Source: Zeugodacus cucurbitae (lineage: Eukaryota; Arthropoda; Insecta; Diptera; Tephritidae). Taken from it: a stretch of DNA of 64,000 nt. Each line of letters begins with the position of its first letter. Within the stretch, counting starts at the first letter, position 1. Under the pieces are notes generated by a model. The model had not been told where the DNA came from. It was given only the letters and a program-made list of their open reading frames with translations, and made no database searches. Below, piece by piece: positions 36,271 through 47,528 of the stretch. The DNA is taken from positions 4,588,001-4,652,000 of the forward strand of contig NC_071670.1 of NCBI RefSeq assembly GCF_028554725.1, given 5' to 3'. Position numbers and translations under genes: made by a program.

Positions 36271-37180
36271 AATCTTTCCATGGGTCATAATAATTTTATC
36301 TCAAGTTATTGGCAGTTCACCACCTTTCCTTGGGTCTTAATGGCTTTTTGTTTAGATGCAGTAGTTATTTACTTCATTTTTTTTTTGTCTTTTGTGTCAT
36401 CGGACGGTCGCCTATCGGTAAAGCTCCCCGGTAAAGCCATCTCCTGCTGTGCTCCATATACCCAGGAGACTTTCTAGGTAATTTGTTTGTGCTTGCAACA
36501 CTGTTGCACAATCATTTAAAATCCACAACTTATGCGAGAAGTTGACGCATGCAACAACAGCAAAATACACACGCGCAATGTTGCAAGCAAACAAAAGTAA
36601 TAAAACTGCTGCTGCAAACTTCAAAGTGCAACATGCATAAATTTTCCGATTTCTCTCTGCACTCATTCGCCTTTTATTTTTATCTTGCCACGTGCCACAT
36701 GCTGCCACCTCAATGATTTGTACAATTGCTGTTGCCAGTTGTTGGGGGGTATTAAATAAAGTGCTCATTGCTCACTTGGCGCGCATATTTGTTGCATGCA
36801 ACAAAGCGTTGCAAATGATAATTTGCGCTTCAGCAGCAATGAGTGTCAATGTTAATTGCTCTGTTGCAAAGTGGTAAACTGTTAATTAACGCCTTGTTTG
36901 TTTGTTTATTGCTGTAGCAATAAAGGCGGCTGTTGGAGATATACACATTTCCAGTGGCTTGAGTGTGTGTGAAATGTAAATTGCAGCATAACAGTTGTTT
37001 GCTTTGTAAATTGTACATGCCACATATGAGTTTTTCACGAACTTTAACTGCAATATGTGCTTCATTGTTTCGTTGCACATTTATTGGTGTTATAATGTTG
37101 CTGCAACATGTTGTTGAATGTATTGAACGTGGTTGGTAATATTAAAATAGTGTAGTAGAGGTGTTGAAACAATGAAATCG
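36271..37180. repeat. TTGCAACA/TTGCATGCAACA word domain
   Basis: Words built on TTGCAAC and its complement occur near 36496, 36548, 36580, 36628, 36790, 36812, 36863 and 37068. A full GCAACATGTTG-type word closes the domain at 37096-37114. ORFs here are short and overlapping. It shares the GCAAC core with three other word families in the window. Confidence 0.6.
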
Positions 37181-38430
37181 GGCCCAAAAGACCCCATTCT
37201 CTTAAGACTTATAAGACTTAGATATATTTTTTAATTTTTTATTATAAGAGCATCTCTTTAGAAGACCCTGTAGATCACATAACCTCTAAATATAAATCAT
37301 TTCACTTTTAAACCTCCCTCTAGATCCCTTATAGAAGTCAGGCTTCTCTGAGTATCAAACATTTATTACAGATCGCGTTAGGTAGATATATATGTAGATC
37401 CGGTAGATCAGTCAGTTCTATATTCTTTTGCAGCTGAGGATCAATTTTTATCAACAATACGATCGTTTATAATCACACCAAAGTTGTATCTTTACATGTT
37501 CTTAACCAGCACCCAGCCTCTATGATATGTTCTTAACTAGAACTGTTCGTAGATCATCATACATATATAGAGATACATATTTATAACTTGCTTTTATAGA
37601 AACGATCGCTGTAGAACACTCCTTTAATCAGTATTTCTTATAAGAACTATTCTTAGTATAGTCCGAGGTTGATTTCTTATCATCTTGTTCATCAGAAAAA
37701 AATGTTGTAGCTCTTATATCCAGAGAATTTGTAACGATTGCCCTGTTAGTTCTATTAATAGATCACCATTCATTAAAGGAGCGCTTATGATCAATCAAAA
37801 GATCACTGTAATGTCTTTCTGTTCCATAGATCTCCAGTTATGTTTTTTGGTATTATGTGTGAACCATACTAGATCATAAGACCTAGTTGGTTTTTATAGA
37901 CAGAGAATTTGTATTCATAGCTGAATCTATGAAGAAAATAAGAAAATAAAGAAAATAAGTACGATCTATCCGTGGATCGTCTCTCTATGTAGATCTCTTC
38001 CTAGGATTGGGTTAAGATTCAATATATTTTATTATTGTCATGACTACCCTCCTTCTGAGGGACATTTTTTGATCGCTCTGGAATTTTTTTTATTATAAAA
38101 ATCGTTATTGTATAGAGTTATTTCTAAGAACTTATAATGCTTTTAAGACGGTAGTAAATGTAGGTAATTGATCATTCTATTGATATTATTAATAAATATC
38201 TCTCTTAATCAGAAGATCTTTCATGATGGGTGGGGATATTTGTTCTTGGGATTAGGTTAGGAATGAATGAATATTGGGGTTGACCGATGCAGAGAGACTA
38301 GTTTATAATATAACTCTAAGATTTCACATCCAGAAGAACATTTATGATCAGTGGGGTTCAAAATATAATTTCTGATCGCTCTGAAAATTTTAGTTTTGTA
38401 GAAGATTTATACTTAATATGAATAAATATT
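37181..38430. repeat. GATC-enriched domain
   Basis: I count 22 GATC sites between about 37272 and 38380, many inside TAGATC, and two copies of GATCGCTCTG followed by AATTTT (38071 and 38374). That is several times the chance rate for such AT-rich sequence. No longer repeat unit is evident, and no coding sequence is recognised. Confidence 0.55.
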
Positions 38431-39189
38431 TTTATATATATTATTTATTTCCTTTTGGTATTTGAAAAATTAAAGGACTTCTCCAAAAATATATAAAATA
38501 CTTCTAAAAGGCTACAGAAGGGTAAATTATTCAGAAAAGCGATAAAATAATTTATAGAAAGTAATATTATAGTTTATAAAACTTAAAGATATTTTTATGG
38601 CTTAAAGCATAAAATGATTGGTTTTCTGTAGCTTCAGAAATAAGCTTTTGAAGCTTTTAGAAACTCAGACCTGCCAAGCTTTTTCCACAGCTTTCACAGG
38701 ATGAAACATCTATACAGAAAATTAAATAATATCATTTATTTTCTCCGAACTCCGCATTAAGCTGTCAGCAAATGTATTTTATCTTTTAACTCGCTCAACT
38801 TTGACTTTTTCACACAAGCACAACTTTTATTGCCTCCGAATTTACAAACTAACAAGAGTTTACAAACTAATAAAAGTTGTTGTCAAAAATTGCGCGCGCG
38901 CACACAATACAACAACAAAATCTTTGTTTACTAAGGGTAAGGGAGTAAACAAATGTCATTTGAAGAACAAAATGGGGAGAATGAGTTATAAAAAAAGAGA
39001 GTGTGGGTGGGTGGGGTGGTTGAGTAAAGGTTGGTGTACAACAAGAGGATCTGTGATACAACTTTAAAGGGCGAGTGTGTTCGCAGCAGCTGATAGCATG
39101 CAGGTGAACAGGAGTGAGTAAAAAATATTTTCTATGCAAAAATTGAGAGCGCAAACTGCAATGGATTAATCGTTGTGGAATAAACACTG
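38431..39189. other. Non-coding; remnant AAGCTT words, GC-alternating tract
   Basis: AAGCTTTTGAAGCTTTTAG occurs at about 38643-38661. A GCGCGCGCGCACACA tract lies at about 38891-38905. A plus/minus pair of overlapping open frames at 38801-39196 has no motif or splice context. Confidence 0.45.
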
Positions 39190-39400
39190 TGTACAAGTGA
39201 GAGCGCTGAGCGCGCCGGAGTAGTAACAGAGAGCGCTACTGCGCGCTACCCTTTGACAGTTGGAAAGCGCCATTGACATAAGGATATATTTGACGTTTAA
39301 TAATACACAGCGCGCTCTTGAAATTTGACATTTGAGGAGAGCACTGCTATGCGCGCTCTTGCACTTTGACAGCAGAGCGCGCACATGATGACAAGTGAAA
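39190..39400. repeat. GCGCGCTC...TTTGACA words
   Basis: GCGCGCTACCCTTTGACAG (39240), GCGCGCTCTTGAAATTTGAC (39309) and GCGCGCTCTTGCACTTTGAC (39352) are variants of one word, with further GAGAGCGC strings around them. It is a compact, unusually GC-rich cluster in AT-rich surroundings. Confidence 0.6.
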
Positions 39401-41740
39401 GCGTGTAGGCGTCGACAACATAAATTCATTGTTTGTAAGCTGGCGCTGCGCGGCGCTTTTGTAGTTATACACATACACAGAAACTTTATCGCCTGCTTAT
39501 GCGTGTCCTTCCCAAGCGCAACACACACACATTGTTGTTGCCTTTTGACTTTCCATTGTGGTTGACGCGCACGCCAACGTCGCTACCGTTGTTGCCTGCG
39601 CTGTCGCTGCCGCTGCTTTTTAACTCTGCTCACTGTGTGCTGACTGCTCTTGGCACCATTAACACACTTTCCTGCAACAGCGCAAGGATTCCAAATTTTA
39701 GTTTATGTTGAAAACGCGAACGCGACGCGTCGTTGGCGCATACAGCGGTTGAAAGTGAAAACACTAAGTTAAGCGCAGCAGTGAAATAAAACAAAAAGTT
39801 CTAAAAATTTTAACAAAAAAAATGTTTGTGTCAACAATTACCGTTAAATGTGCAACGAATTGTTATTGAGAGTTGACTTGCAACAAGCGCGTGCCAAGTA
39901 AGCGCTACATATGGGCGCCAAAAGTAGTGGCGACGAGCACGCCTTAAAGTATACAACACAACGCGTTTATTAAAAGCGTTTTTTTTTTGTTTCTTTTTCT
40001 TACTGTTGTTGTTGTTGCCGCCACTTATTGTTGCAATTTGGTGCGCTGGTGCTGGCACCTGTGACGTCTATGCAGAGCAGCAGTAGCAGCAACAGCGCTG
40101 CCACTAACACCATGCTGCCGCAAGCAGCTGAAAAGTGCGAAAAATCATTGTGCACGCCTGAAAGTATGCAGCGCACAGGTAATACACATAAGTATGCGAG
40201 TAAACGCGTAAGCGACGCTTATTGTAAATTAATTTGTGCATAAAATTGCCGAAAAATATTCAAGAAAAATTAACTGAAAGCGAAAGTGAGCGCGTCAGCT
40301 AGCAGCCGCGCTGCCATAAAGCTTTATCTGCGTATGTATGTGTGTTTAATGCTGGAAGGCAATATTTGTATATAGTTATGAATGGCATTGTATATTTGCT
40401 ACGTTTTGAACAAAAAATACAACAAAAACTACAGCCAAAAATGCAAAAAGGACAAAAACTGTAGTATACTTTTAGGCGCTACACACCCACGCATGGTTTT
40501 TCGGCGAAAAAAGACTTGTAAATAATAAAAAAGTGTTTGTTACAGCACAAAATAGTTATTTAACGTGCATTGGAAGTCACAAAAAACCAACAAAAACAAC
40601 AAAAGCGTGCAGAGTAAATTTTATGAAAGCGATAAAGAGCGCATAAACTTGTTTTTATTGCTAACTATATGCAGTAGAACTTAATAATTTGCAAAAACTA
40701 AAGCGCTAGAACAACAAAAACACTAAAGGTTTTTAAAAAAATTAAATTAAGTGCGCGCCTGTCCACCAACAACAATAATGTACCGCCCGTTTAAGGTGAG
40801 CCGAGCATTTGTTTAGCAGCACCAACAAAAACAAAAAAAAAACACTTGCAACAAATTGTTGCATGCTTGCATGTAAATAAATGTGTGCGCGCCAGCCTGT
40901 GCATGTATGGCAAGGGCGCGCGCTGCAACGCGTTACAAAAATGAAATGAATGAGTGAGCGCGCGCTCATTACAGTGTTAGTGTCAATGCAATTTAGCGCT
41001 ACAAACATACGCATGAATATATATTTTTAAAATACATACACACACAAACACAAATCACTGTAATCCACAAGCCGCACAATAAGTGTGTCGCCTGCTCAAG
41101 GCTATTGCATGGCCGCCACCCACGCTGTCGCGTCACACACGCTACGCGCCGCGCTGTTTGCATGCCGCGCGTCATGCAACCGAGTGCGGTGTAACCACTA
41201 CGCGCTCGCCACAAATATGTCATAGCCAAAAGCCAAGCCAAAATGGCAATGCATATCTGGCACATTGTATGGCGCGCCTACAAAACAACTACCAGCCTAA
41301 CAGCAGACATTGCATGTGAGCACCCCAGCAGCGCTTGGCGTTCTCCCTTCTAACTCATCACATGCGTTTGCATGCTGCTTTCGTTGTGTTGCACTTGTGT
41401 TTGTGCGCCATTCTTCTGGCTCGGTATGCAATTCTCGTTATGCGCACGCACATGCAACAGTTTGTTGCATGCCACCACATACTTGCAACCACACACGTAT
41501 TTTCTATCTTTTTTTTTTGCTGTGTATTAGTATGCATGCTCTATGGAAAATTAAAGAAATGTTGCTTTTGGTTGTGATTGTGTTTTGTGGTTTTGCTGAT
41601 TTTTCTTTTGTTGCACTTGGCAATGATTTTATGGTTGAAACTGATGTGAATGATACAGTTGGAGGCAAAAATTTTGTGGAAAATTTTCTATGTTTTATGA
41701 ACTTCTATTCTTGACAGATAGATTGAATTCGAATTTTAAG
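39401..41740. other. Non-coding, GC-richer, with scattered boxes
   Basis: Boxes on the plus strand occur near 39939 (GCCTTAAAGTATAC) and 40156 (GCCTGAAAGTATGCAG), and one on the minus strand near 40463 (AGTATACTTTTAGGCGC). TTGCATGC words occur at 40857-40880 and 41452-41480. Frames up to 134 codons at 41083-41714 are Cys/His-rich chance frames lacking splice signals in consistent phase. Confidence 0.45.
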
Positions 41741-42455
41741 TTTTTTGGATAATTCTAAAATGGATGACTAGTATACTAGATGAACTTATGATCCTCAAGG
41801 AGACGACAGACAATTTATAGAGGACCCTGTCTTATGAGAGTGCTATATTTTCTCTACCGGATAATCTCCACGCATTTCTGGTACCAAAAAAACACCGTCG
41901 GATAATATCTTCCTAGTATGAGTTCTCTAAATTTAGTACCGGATAATTCTTGTTCGAATATTGTTGATAAATGTGCTATCGGATAATCATAAAGAGTCAA
42001 AGAGACAACAAGATGTGGTTTCGGATAAAACTTCTGACTAAAATAGCCTTGCGTATATTTAGCAACATTGCATTGATGAGATAAGACATTCTGTCGAGGT
42101 TTAAATCCAATAAGAAGACAATAAGCTTGGTATTTAATTGCTCAGACCTCTAAAATGGACCACATTTACACTAACGGATAATTTTTAACATCTAATGGGG
42201 TTGCAAAAAAGCGTATCGGATAGTTTACAGCTCAAAATATAGTGCCGGATAATCTCTTGAAACATAAAGGCTTCGAAAGAGTGGCCGGATAATTTTCTAA
42301 ACTAAATAAGCTGCGGGATAATCCAAAAAGACCCCCAAAAGTAGTCCGGATATAATTTGAAACTCAGCCTCACGTTTATTTGGATATACACTACTGAATT
42401 TCATTTCGCCATTTTTTATACTAAACGACAATATTTTCTCTACCGGATAACTTTT
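41741..42455 (+). repeat. CCGGATAAT word array
   Basis: CCGGATAAT or close variants occur near 41857, 41897, 41938, 41979, 42016, 42175, 42210, 42242, 42282, 42311, 42344 and 42442. Most steps are 29-41 bp. All are in one orientation. The 20-bp string ATATTTTCTCTACCGGATAA occurs exactly at both ends (41845-41864 and 42431-42450). Between words the sequence is not obviously repeated. Confidence 0.85.
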
Positions 42456-43930
42456 TAATTTCATTATAGACTCTAAACATCACAAAGCTTTAAAAATTCT
42501 GCGGTTGGGTTAGTTAGAATGTAGTGTGTATACTATGAAACATCTGAGAAATTTAAGAATCGATTTTAACAACTTCGTTCAAGGAATCAAGGAGGTTATG
42601 AATAATACTATGGCAATATGGATCTTAAATAATAGCTATATGGAATCAAAAATTGTAGGAATTGCTTTTTTAAAGTGTTCTCTAAAGTTTACAAAATTTC
42701 AAGACCTTCTACTGATTTTTGGAGATGGGAAAGCCTTTAATGAAGCTTTCTGTCACCACTTTGAGCCGGCTTTAAACTTTGAAGACACTTCAGACACTCA
42801 CAAAACACCACAAATGCTTAAAGCTTGTTTGGGCCTCTATTTTGTTATATCCTAATTATGTTTCTCCATCTCTGACTTTCTCTACAACAAAAAGCGAAGA
42901 ATCTGTGCTATAGGTCACTCAAGATTTATTCCTTTTCCTTTCCATCGGGCTAAAAGCCACACATTTTTATACAATTTGTATACAATATAACAGTGACGCG
43001 ATAAAATCTATATCTCACAGATTACTCATCACTCATTCTTATACTATAAACACGTATGTATAGACGCATTTCCATTTATTTTGCAACAAATATTTTTACG
43101 GCACTACATATGTTTCTTAATACATAATAAACAATATAAGCAAGGCGTTAAGAATAGACATAAAATTGCTTGTATGGAAATTGCATGAAAAATGCATAAA
43201 AATCACAAACGAGGCGTTTGTGTTGTTGTGATGGAAAAAAAACCATTGCATATCTCCAGGCGTACATAGAATTTTATTGGAACGCATTAAGGCGTGATGT
43301 TGTGAGTGGAAAGGCACAAAAGAAAAATACATTAAAATATATATTTATATGTTATTTTATATGTATGTAGACATGTATGTGGCATGGAGCATCCACAGCG
43401 TTGAAGCATCAATTATGTATTGTTTGTAATCAAAAAGCGCAGCAGAATTAAGGAGAAACGTATATCATATGAATAAGGGGATGTATAATACATAAAACAT
43501 ATGAAAAACCTCTAGAGTATATATACTTGTTAGAAATAACAAATATTCACTAACAACTCATAAATGTATGCTTTAAATTAAGGCATACGTAGTTTCTCTA
43601 CACTCCCGCCAAAGCTAGCGGCTGCAATCCAAGCTCATCTTTCCATAAAGAGTATGTGTCCTCCCATCCCATCCATTTTAAATATTTTCATTACATTTCC
43701 CTACAGCGCCCCCTGTCGACTGTAGATTAAAGGCCCAAAATTCTTGACATTTCTCAATTTTTAATTAATATTCGACAAAGCGTCAAAAGGTTATGTCCAA
43801 ACTATGTATTTATTGTAATGACAAGGGTTTATATGTATACAACAGTTGATGGAAGAAGAAATCCACACCGCGTTTGCTTTTGAGTTGATAGTGAGGAAGG
43901 AAATTTAAGGAGACAAACAATAATGAATGA
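42456..43930. other. Non-coding; no supported gene
   Basis: A 109-codon plus-strand frame (42526-42855) has ordinary composition but no recognisable motif, no homologous look and no splice partners, so it is not called. The remainder is AT-rich with ATGTATGTA tracts near 43360. Confidence 0.45.
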
Positions 43931-44800
43931 GAACAATAGTAAAATGCTATAAAGTCCGAGCCCTCGACTCTCCGGAGACTTCATATGATACGAACCGAGT
44001 GTGCGAACCACTACAGTCTCGACAAACCAGAGTAACTGGATTATCATCATTTCTCAGGCTGATTAACTTAAAATAATCGAACCATTCGGGCCGCTGTAAC
44101 AGTTGATAGGACTAGAGAGATCACTGAGACCTTCTTTCTTGTTCTACTGAGTTTTTTATGAGTTTGGAATCCTTTTTAAGGATGCTCGTTAGCTCTAATG
44201 TAAGGGAGCTCTGTAAACTCTTTTTTAAACTCTTTCGAAGGAAGCTGAGCTTTATCATTTCTCCTTTCCTCGGATTCATGAATCTGAGCATTATTATAAG
44301 GAAGAGTTTTTATCGCCTGTTTTCCGATATTCCGGCATTTAACAATGAATCATCGAACTATTGATACGGAATATATTAGACTAAAACACCAAGCCCGACG
44401 GAAACAGTCCGACGCAGAGATGATTTCTTGAGACGTTCTTCAGTTCAGTCCTCGGCGAAAAAACCATGGTCAATTTGAACTCGGTACGGCCGCTCGAAAG
44501 TGTTCGACTTTATTAAAGAGTGCTCACTGGAAATCTTATTAAGACATCCGGTTCTCAGTGAATCGGTTATCTCAGTGAATAAATGAGTTCTTTCTTTAAC
44601 CCTTCTTCTTTATCCATTATTCAAATGGTCCTTTAGATTGGATATTAAGAACAACTGGGGTCGAATTAAAGGTTATTTATACTGTTTAGGTTTGGACCAT
44701 ATTTCGAATTTCTCCTCTTTAAGAACGGAAAACCAATATTGAAATTTCTCTCTCCCTTAGTCATTTAAACCGCATTAGCTTAACAAGCCGCTGATCTCCA
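43931..44800. other. High-complexity island
   Basis: A stretch of more balanced composition, rich in CGAAC, GAGAC and CTCGGA strings, unlike the AT-rich DNA around it. It resembles in style the segments at 25.6-26.2, 37.2-38.4, 41.7-42.5 and 61.7-63.1 kb. No open frame with gene-like features was found. Confidence 0.4.
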
Positions 44801-45720
44801 GCACTGAGCTCCTCCGCTGGCATTCACAAGTCAATTAAATTAGTGCTGAGCTCAACTTGAAAGCAAATTCATTGTCACTGGATAAAGACGCAGACAGAAT
44901 TCGGCATGCGGAAAGCAAGCCAATTGCAAGTGTCTAAACAATTTGCGTTGGCACGTTGCCGTCATAACGCCCAAATGTATGCCACACCGACACAAAGTGC
45001 GGTGCATAGAGCAGTGCAATGAATTTGGCAGCAGCGGCGTTTGACTTGCAAGCCAAATCAAATTTACATTGGCAGCCGAGCGACCACGAAAGCAGTGAGG
45101 CAGAGAGAGAGCGAGAGTGCGAAGAAGGGTAAGGAAGGCAGGAGGGAATGCACTCACTAGCCTCAGCCGCTCAGCCAACTGTGTTGCAAACAACTTAGTA
45201 CTTCCGCTGCTTGCTGCCACACAAATTGGCAACTTTTCAATTACAATTGTGTGGTAAATGTAGCGGAAGTTCGGCAACAGCAGCAGTACATTCTCACCAT
45301 CTCACAACGTGCGGAGGTGTGCAGCCTTGCGTAGCGCAATCAACAATTGACTCGACGGCGACTTTAGCTGCATTACTGCCACTTTGAAGAGGTGTCAAAG
45401 TGTGACAGCGGTATGCGTCGTTGAGTCGTGCCGCACCGAGTGCATAATACAGTTACTCGTAGGTTGGTGCTGTGTTGTGTTGCGAGTGTGCCTGTATAAA
45501 GTTGCAGGCGAACTTTAAATGCAATTTTCGGCATGCTGAAGCCATTGTGTGGTGGCAGTGACGTAGTGTAGTGCCATTTGATATATGCTGAGAATGCTGG
45601 TGCTGTTATTATTTTTGTTGTGCTAACATCTTAAAGAGAAATCGTAGAAGTATATAAACGCATCTGTATTAGACACATAACTATTGTTATATTTATTGCT
45701 TTCTAGTAATGATTTTTAAA
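44801..45720. other. Non-coding, GC-richer; one box at 44969
   Basis: A minus-strand frame of 141 codons (44852-45277) is Leu/Cys-rich, starts nowhere obvious and has no family resemblance. One box, GCCCAAATGTATGCCAC, lies at about 44969. No gene is supported. Confidence 0.45.
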
Positions 45721-46580
45721 GCCTGAAGTATGCTACATATGAAAATTATTGAAATTAATGCAGCTAAAATGCTAAACACAGTCAGACCTAAATGAATACA
45801 TACAAATGTTTGACTTAATTTTAAAATAATGATAAAAAAATATATTAAAAGTAAGTTAGCTCCTAAAGGTATGCAATCATTTTGTGTTCATCACACGTTT
45901 TTCTATAAAATAAAGTTAGAATCGCAAATAAAGGTTTAAGATCCATGATAAAGCATTAAAATGTGAAAAAAATTAAGGAAAAAATGTTGAGCGCCCAAAA
46001 GTAGGCAAAGCATTTAAACCACACTTCCAGAATTTGATAATACTCAAAGCGGCTTGTAGCAATAACTTAAAAATCTTATCAATGCGCGAAAAAAAAACAA
46101 ATAACGCTCGAAAGTATGCAACGTTTTTTTTTTATTTTAAAATTTATGAAATAGCCTAAGAATATGCTAAATATTATAAATAAGGTAATTAAAAAATCTA
46201 AATGTTCAGCTTTCAATGAAAACTATTATAAACGAAATACATATATTGCCATAAAGTTTCAAATAGCCTTAAAGTATGCTATGAATTTTAATTATTCATC
46301 GATTTCAAGTCAGAAATCAGTAGTGCCATATTTTTTTAATTCTTTCTTATATCCTTCAATTCCATTTGTAAAAATCACTTGGAAATAATTTTTTTTTTGT
46401 AACTACTAAATCGCAATCGTTAAGTATGCTTCCTTTAAATCTCAAGTGACTTTTCGTGCGTAAGTGTTACGCGCTCACTATATTCAATCATATTTAACGA
46501 GTGCAAGCACATATTGAAAAAATTCAGCAGTGAAATGATTATTAGAATTTCGTTCGAGCGCCTTAGAATATGCAAACTTT
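45721..46580 (+). repeat. Box array, block 3a
   Basis: Plus-strand boxes lie near 45721, 45861, 45991, 46106, 46263, 46415 and 46558, at steps of 140, 130, 115, 157, 152 and 143 bp. They vary mostly in the six central bases. The last one is followed within 25 bp by the mariner insertion. Confidence 0.85.
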
Positions 46581-46583
46581 TTA

Positions 46584-47526
46584 AAGGGTGATTTTTTAAG
46601 AGCTTGATAACTTTTTAAAAAAAAAAAACGCATAAAATTTGCAAAATCTCATCGGTTCTTTATTTGAAACGTTAGATTGGTTCATGACATTTACTTTTTG
46701 AAGATAATTTCATTTAAATGTTGACCGCGGCTGCGTCTTAGGTGGTCCATTCGGAAAGTCCAATTTTGGGCAACTTTTTCGAGCATTTCGGCCGGAATAG
46801 CCCGAATTTCTTCGGAAATGTTGTCTTCCAAAGCTGGAATAGTTGCTGGCTTATTTCTGTAGACTTTAGACTTGACGTAGCCCCACAAAAAATAGTCTAA
46901 AGGCGTTAAATCGCATGATCTTGGTGGCCAACTTACGGGTCCATTTCTTGAGATGAATTGTTCTCCGAAGTTTTCCCTCAAAATGGCCATAGAATCGCGA
47001 GCTGTGTGGCATGTAGCGCCATCTTGTTGAAACCACATGTCAACCAAGTTCAGTTCTTCCATTTTTGGCAACAAAAAGTTTGTTAGCATCGAACGATAGC
47101 GATCGCCATTCACCGTAACGTTGCGTCCAACAGCATCTTTGAAAAAATACGGTCCAATGATTCCACCAGCGTACAAACCACACCAAACAGTGCATTTTTC
47201 GGGATGCATGGGCAGTTCTTGAACGGCTTCTGGTTGCTCTTCACCCCAAATGCGGCAATTTTGCTTATTTACGTAGCCATTCAACCAGAAATGAGCCTCA
47301 TCGCTGAACAAAATTTGTCGATTTGTCGATTTTTCGATTTGTCGAACCGAACACTGATTTTGGTAATAAAATTCAATGATTTGCAAGCGTTGCTCGTTAG
47401 TAAGTCTATTCATGATGAAATGTCAAAGCATACTGAGCATCTTTCTCTTTGACACCATGTCTGAAATCCCACGTGATCTGTCAAATACTAATGCATGAAA
47501 ATCCTAACCTCAAAAAAATCACCCGT
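46584..47526 (-). mobile_element. Internally deleted mariner-like transposon
   Basis: The 943-bp element is flanked by TA on both sides (46582-46583 and 47527-47528), the expected Tc1/mariner target duplication. The ends match as AAGGGTGATTTTTT (left) and ACGGGTGATTTTTT (right, reverse-complemented), with weaker similarity further in. The transposase frame lacks its middle third, so the copy is non-autonomous but could be mobilised by a full-length relative. Insertion is inside the box array. Confidence 0.9.
46691..47413 (-). pseudogene. Mariner-type transposase with in-frame internal deletion
   Basis: The 240-residue frame starts with an N-terminal helix-turn-helix segment (MNRLTNEQRLQIIEFYYQN, SVRQIEKS) and jumps at about residue 33 to the first catalytic aspartate (ILFSDEAHFW). 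The second aspartate is in QQDGATCHTA and the third in RSCDLTPLDYFLWG, with 36 residues between them. Mariner transposases are about 340-350 residues, so roughly 100 are missing: the rest of the DNA-binding domain and the linker. At the junction (about 47311-47350) are three TTTGTCGA-like repeats, as if filler was copied during repair. The protein would not bind its ends specifically, so it is probably inactive. Confidence 0.9.
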
Positions 47527-47528
47527 TA

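Noticed and set aside
41310..41714. 134-codon plus-strand frame, partly hydrophobic
   Set aside because: It overlaps another frame over TTGCATGC words, has no consistent splice signals and the hydrophobic stretch comes from poly(T).
42526..42855. 109-codon plus-strand frame
   Set aside because: No motif, no splice partner in phase and no codon bias; a chance frame between repeat domains is more likely.
44852..45277. 141-codon minus-strand frame
   Set aside because: Leu/Cys-rich, no recognisable domain and no splice context; it overlaps a box and lies in GC-richer DNA where stops are rarer.
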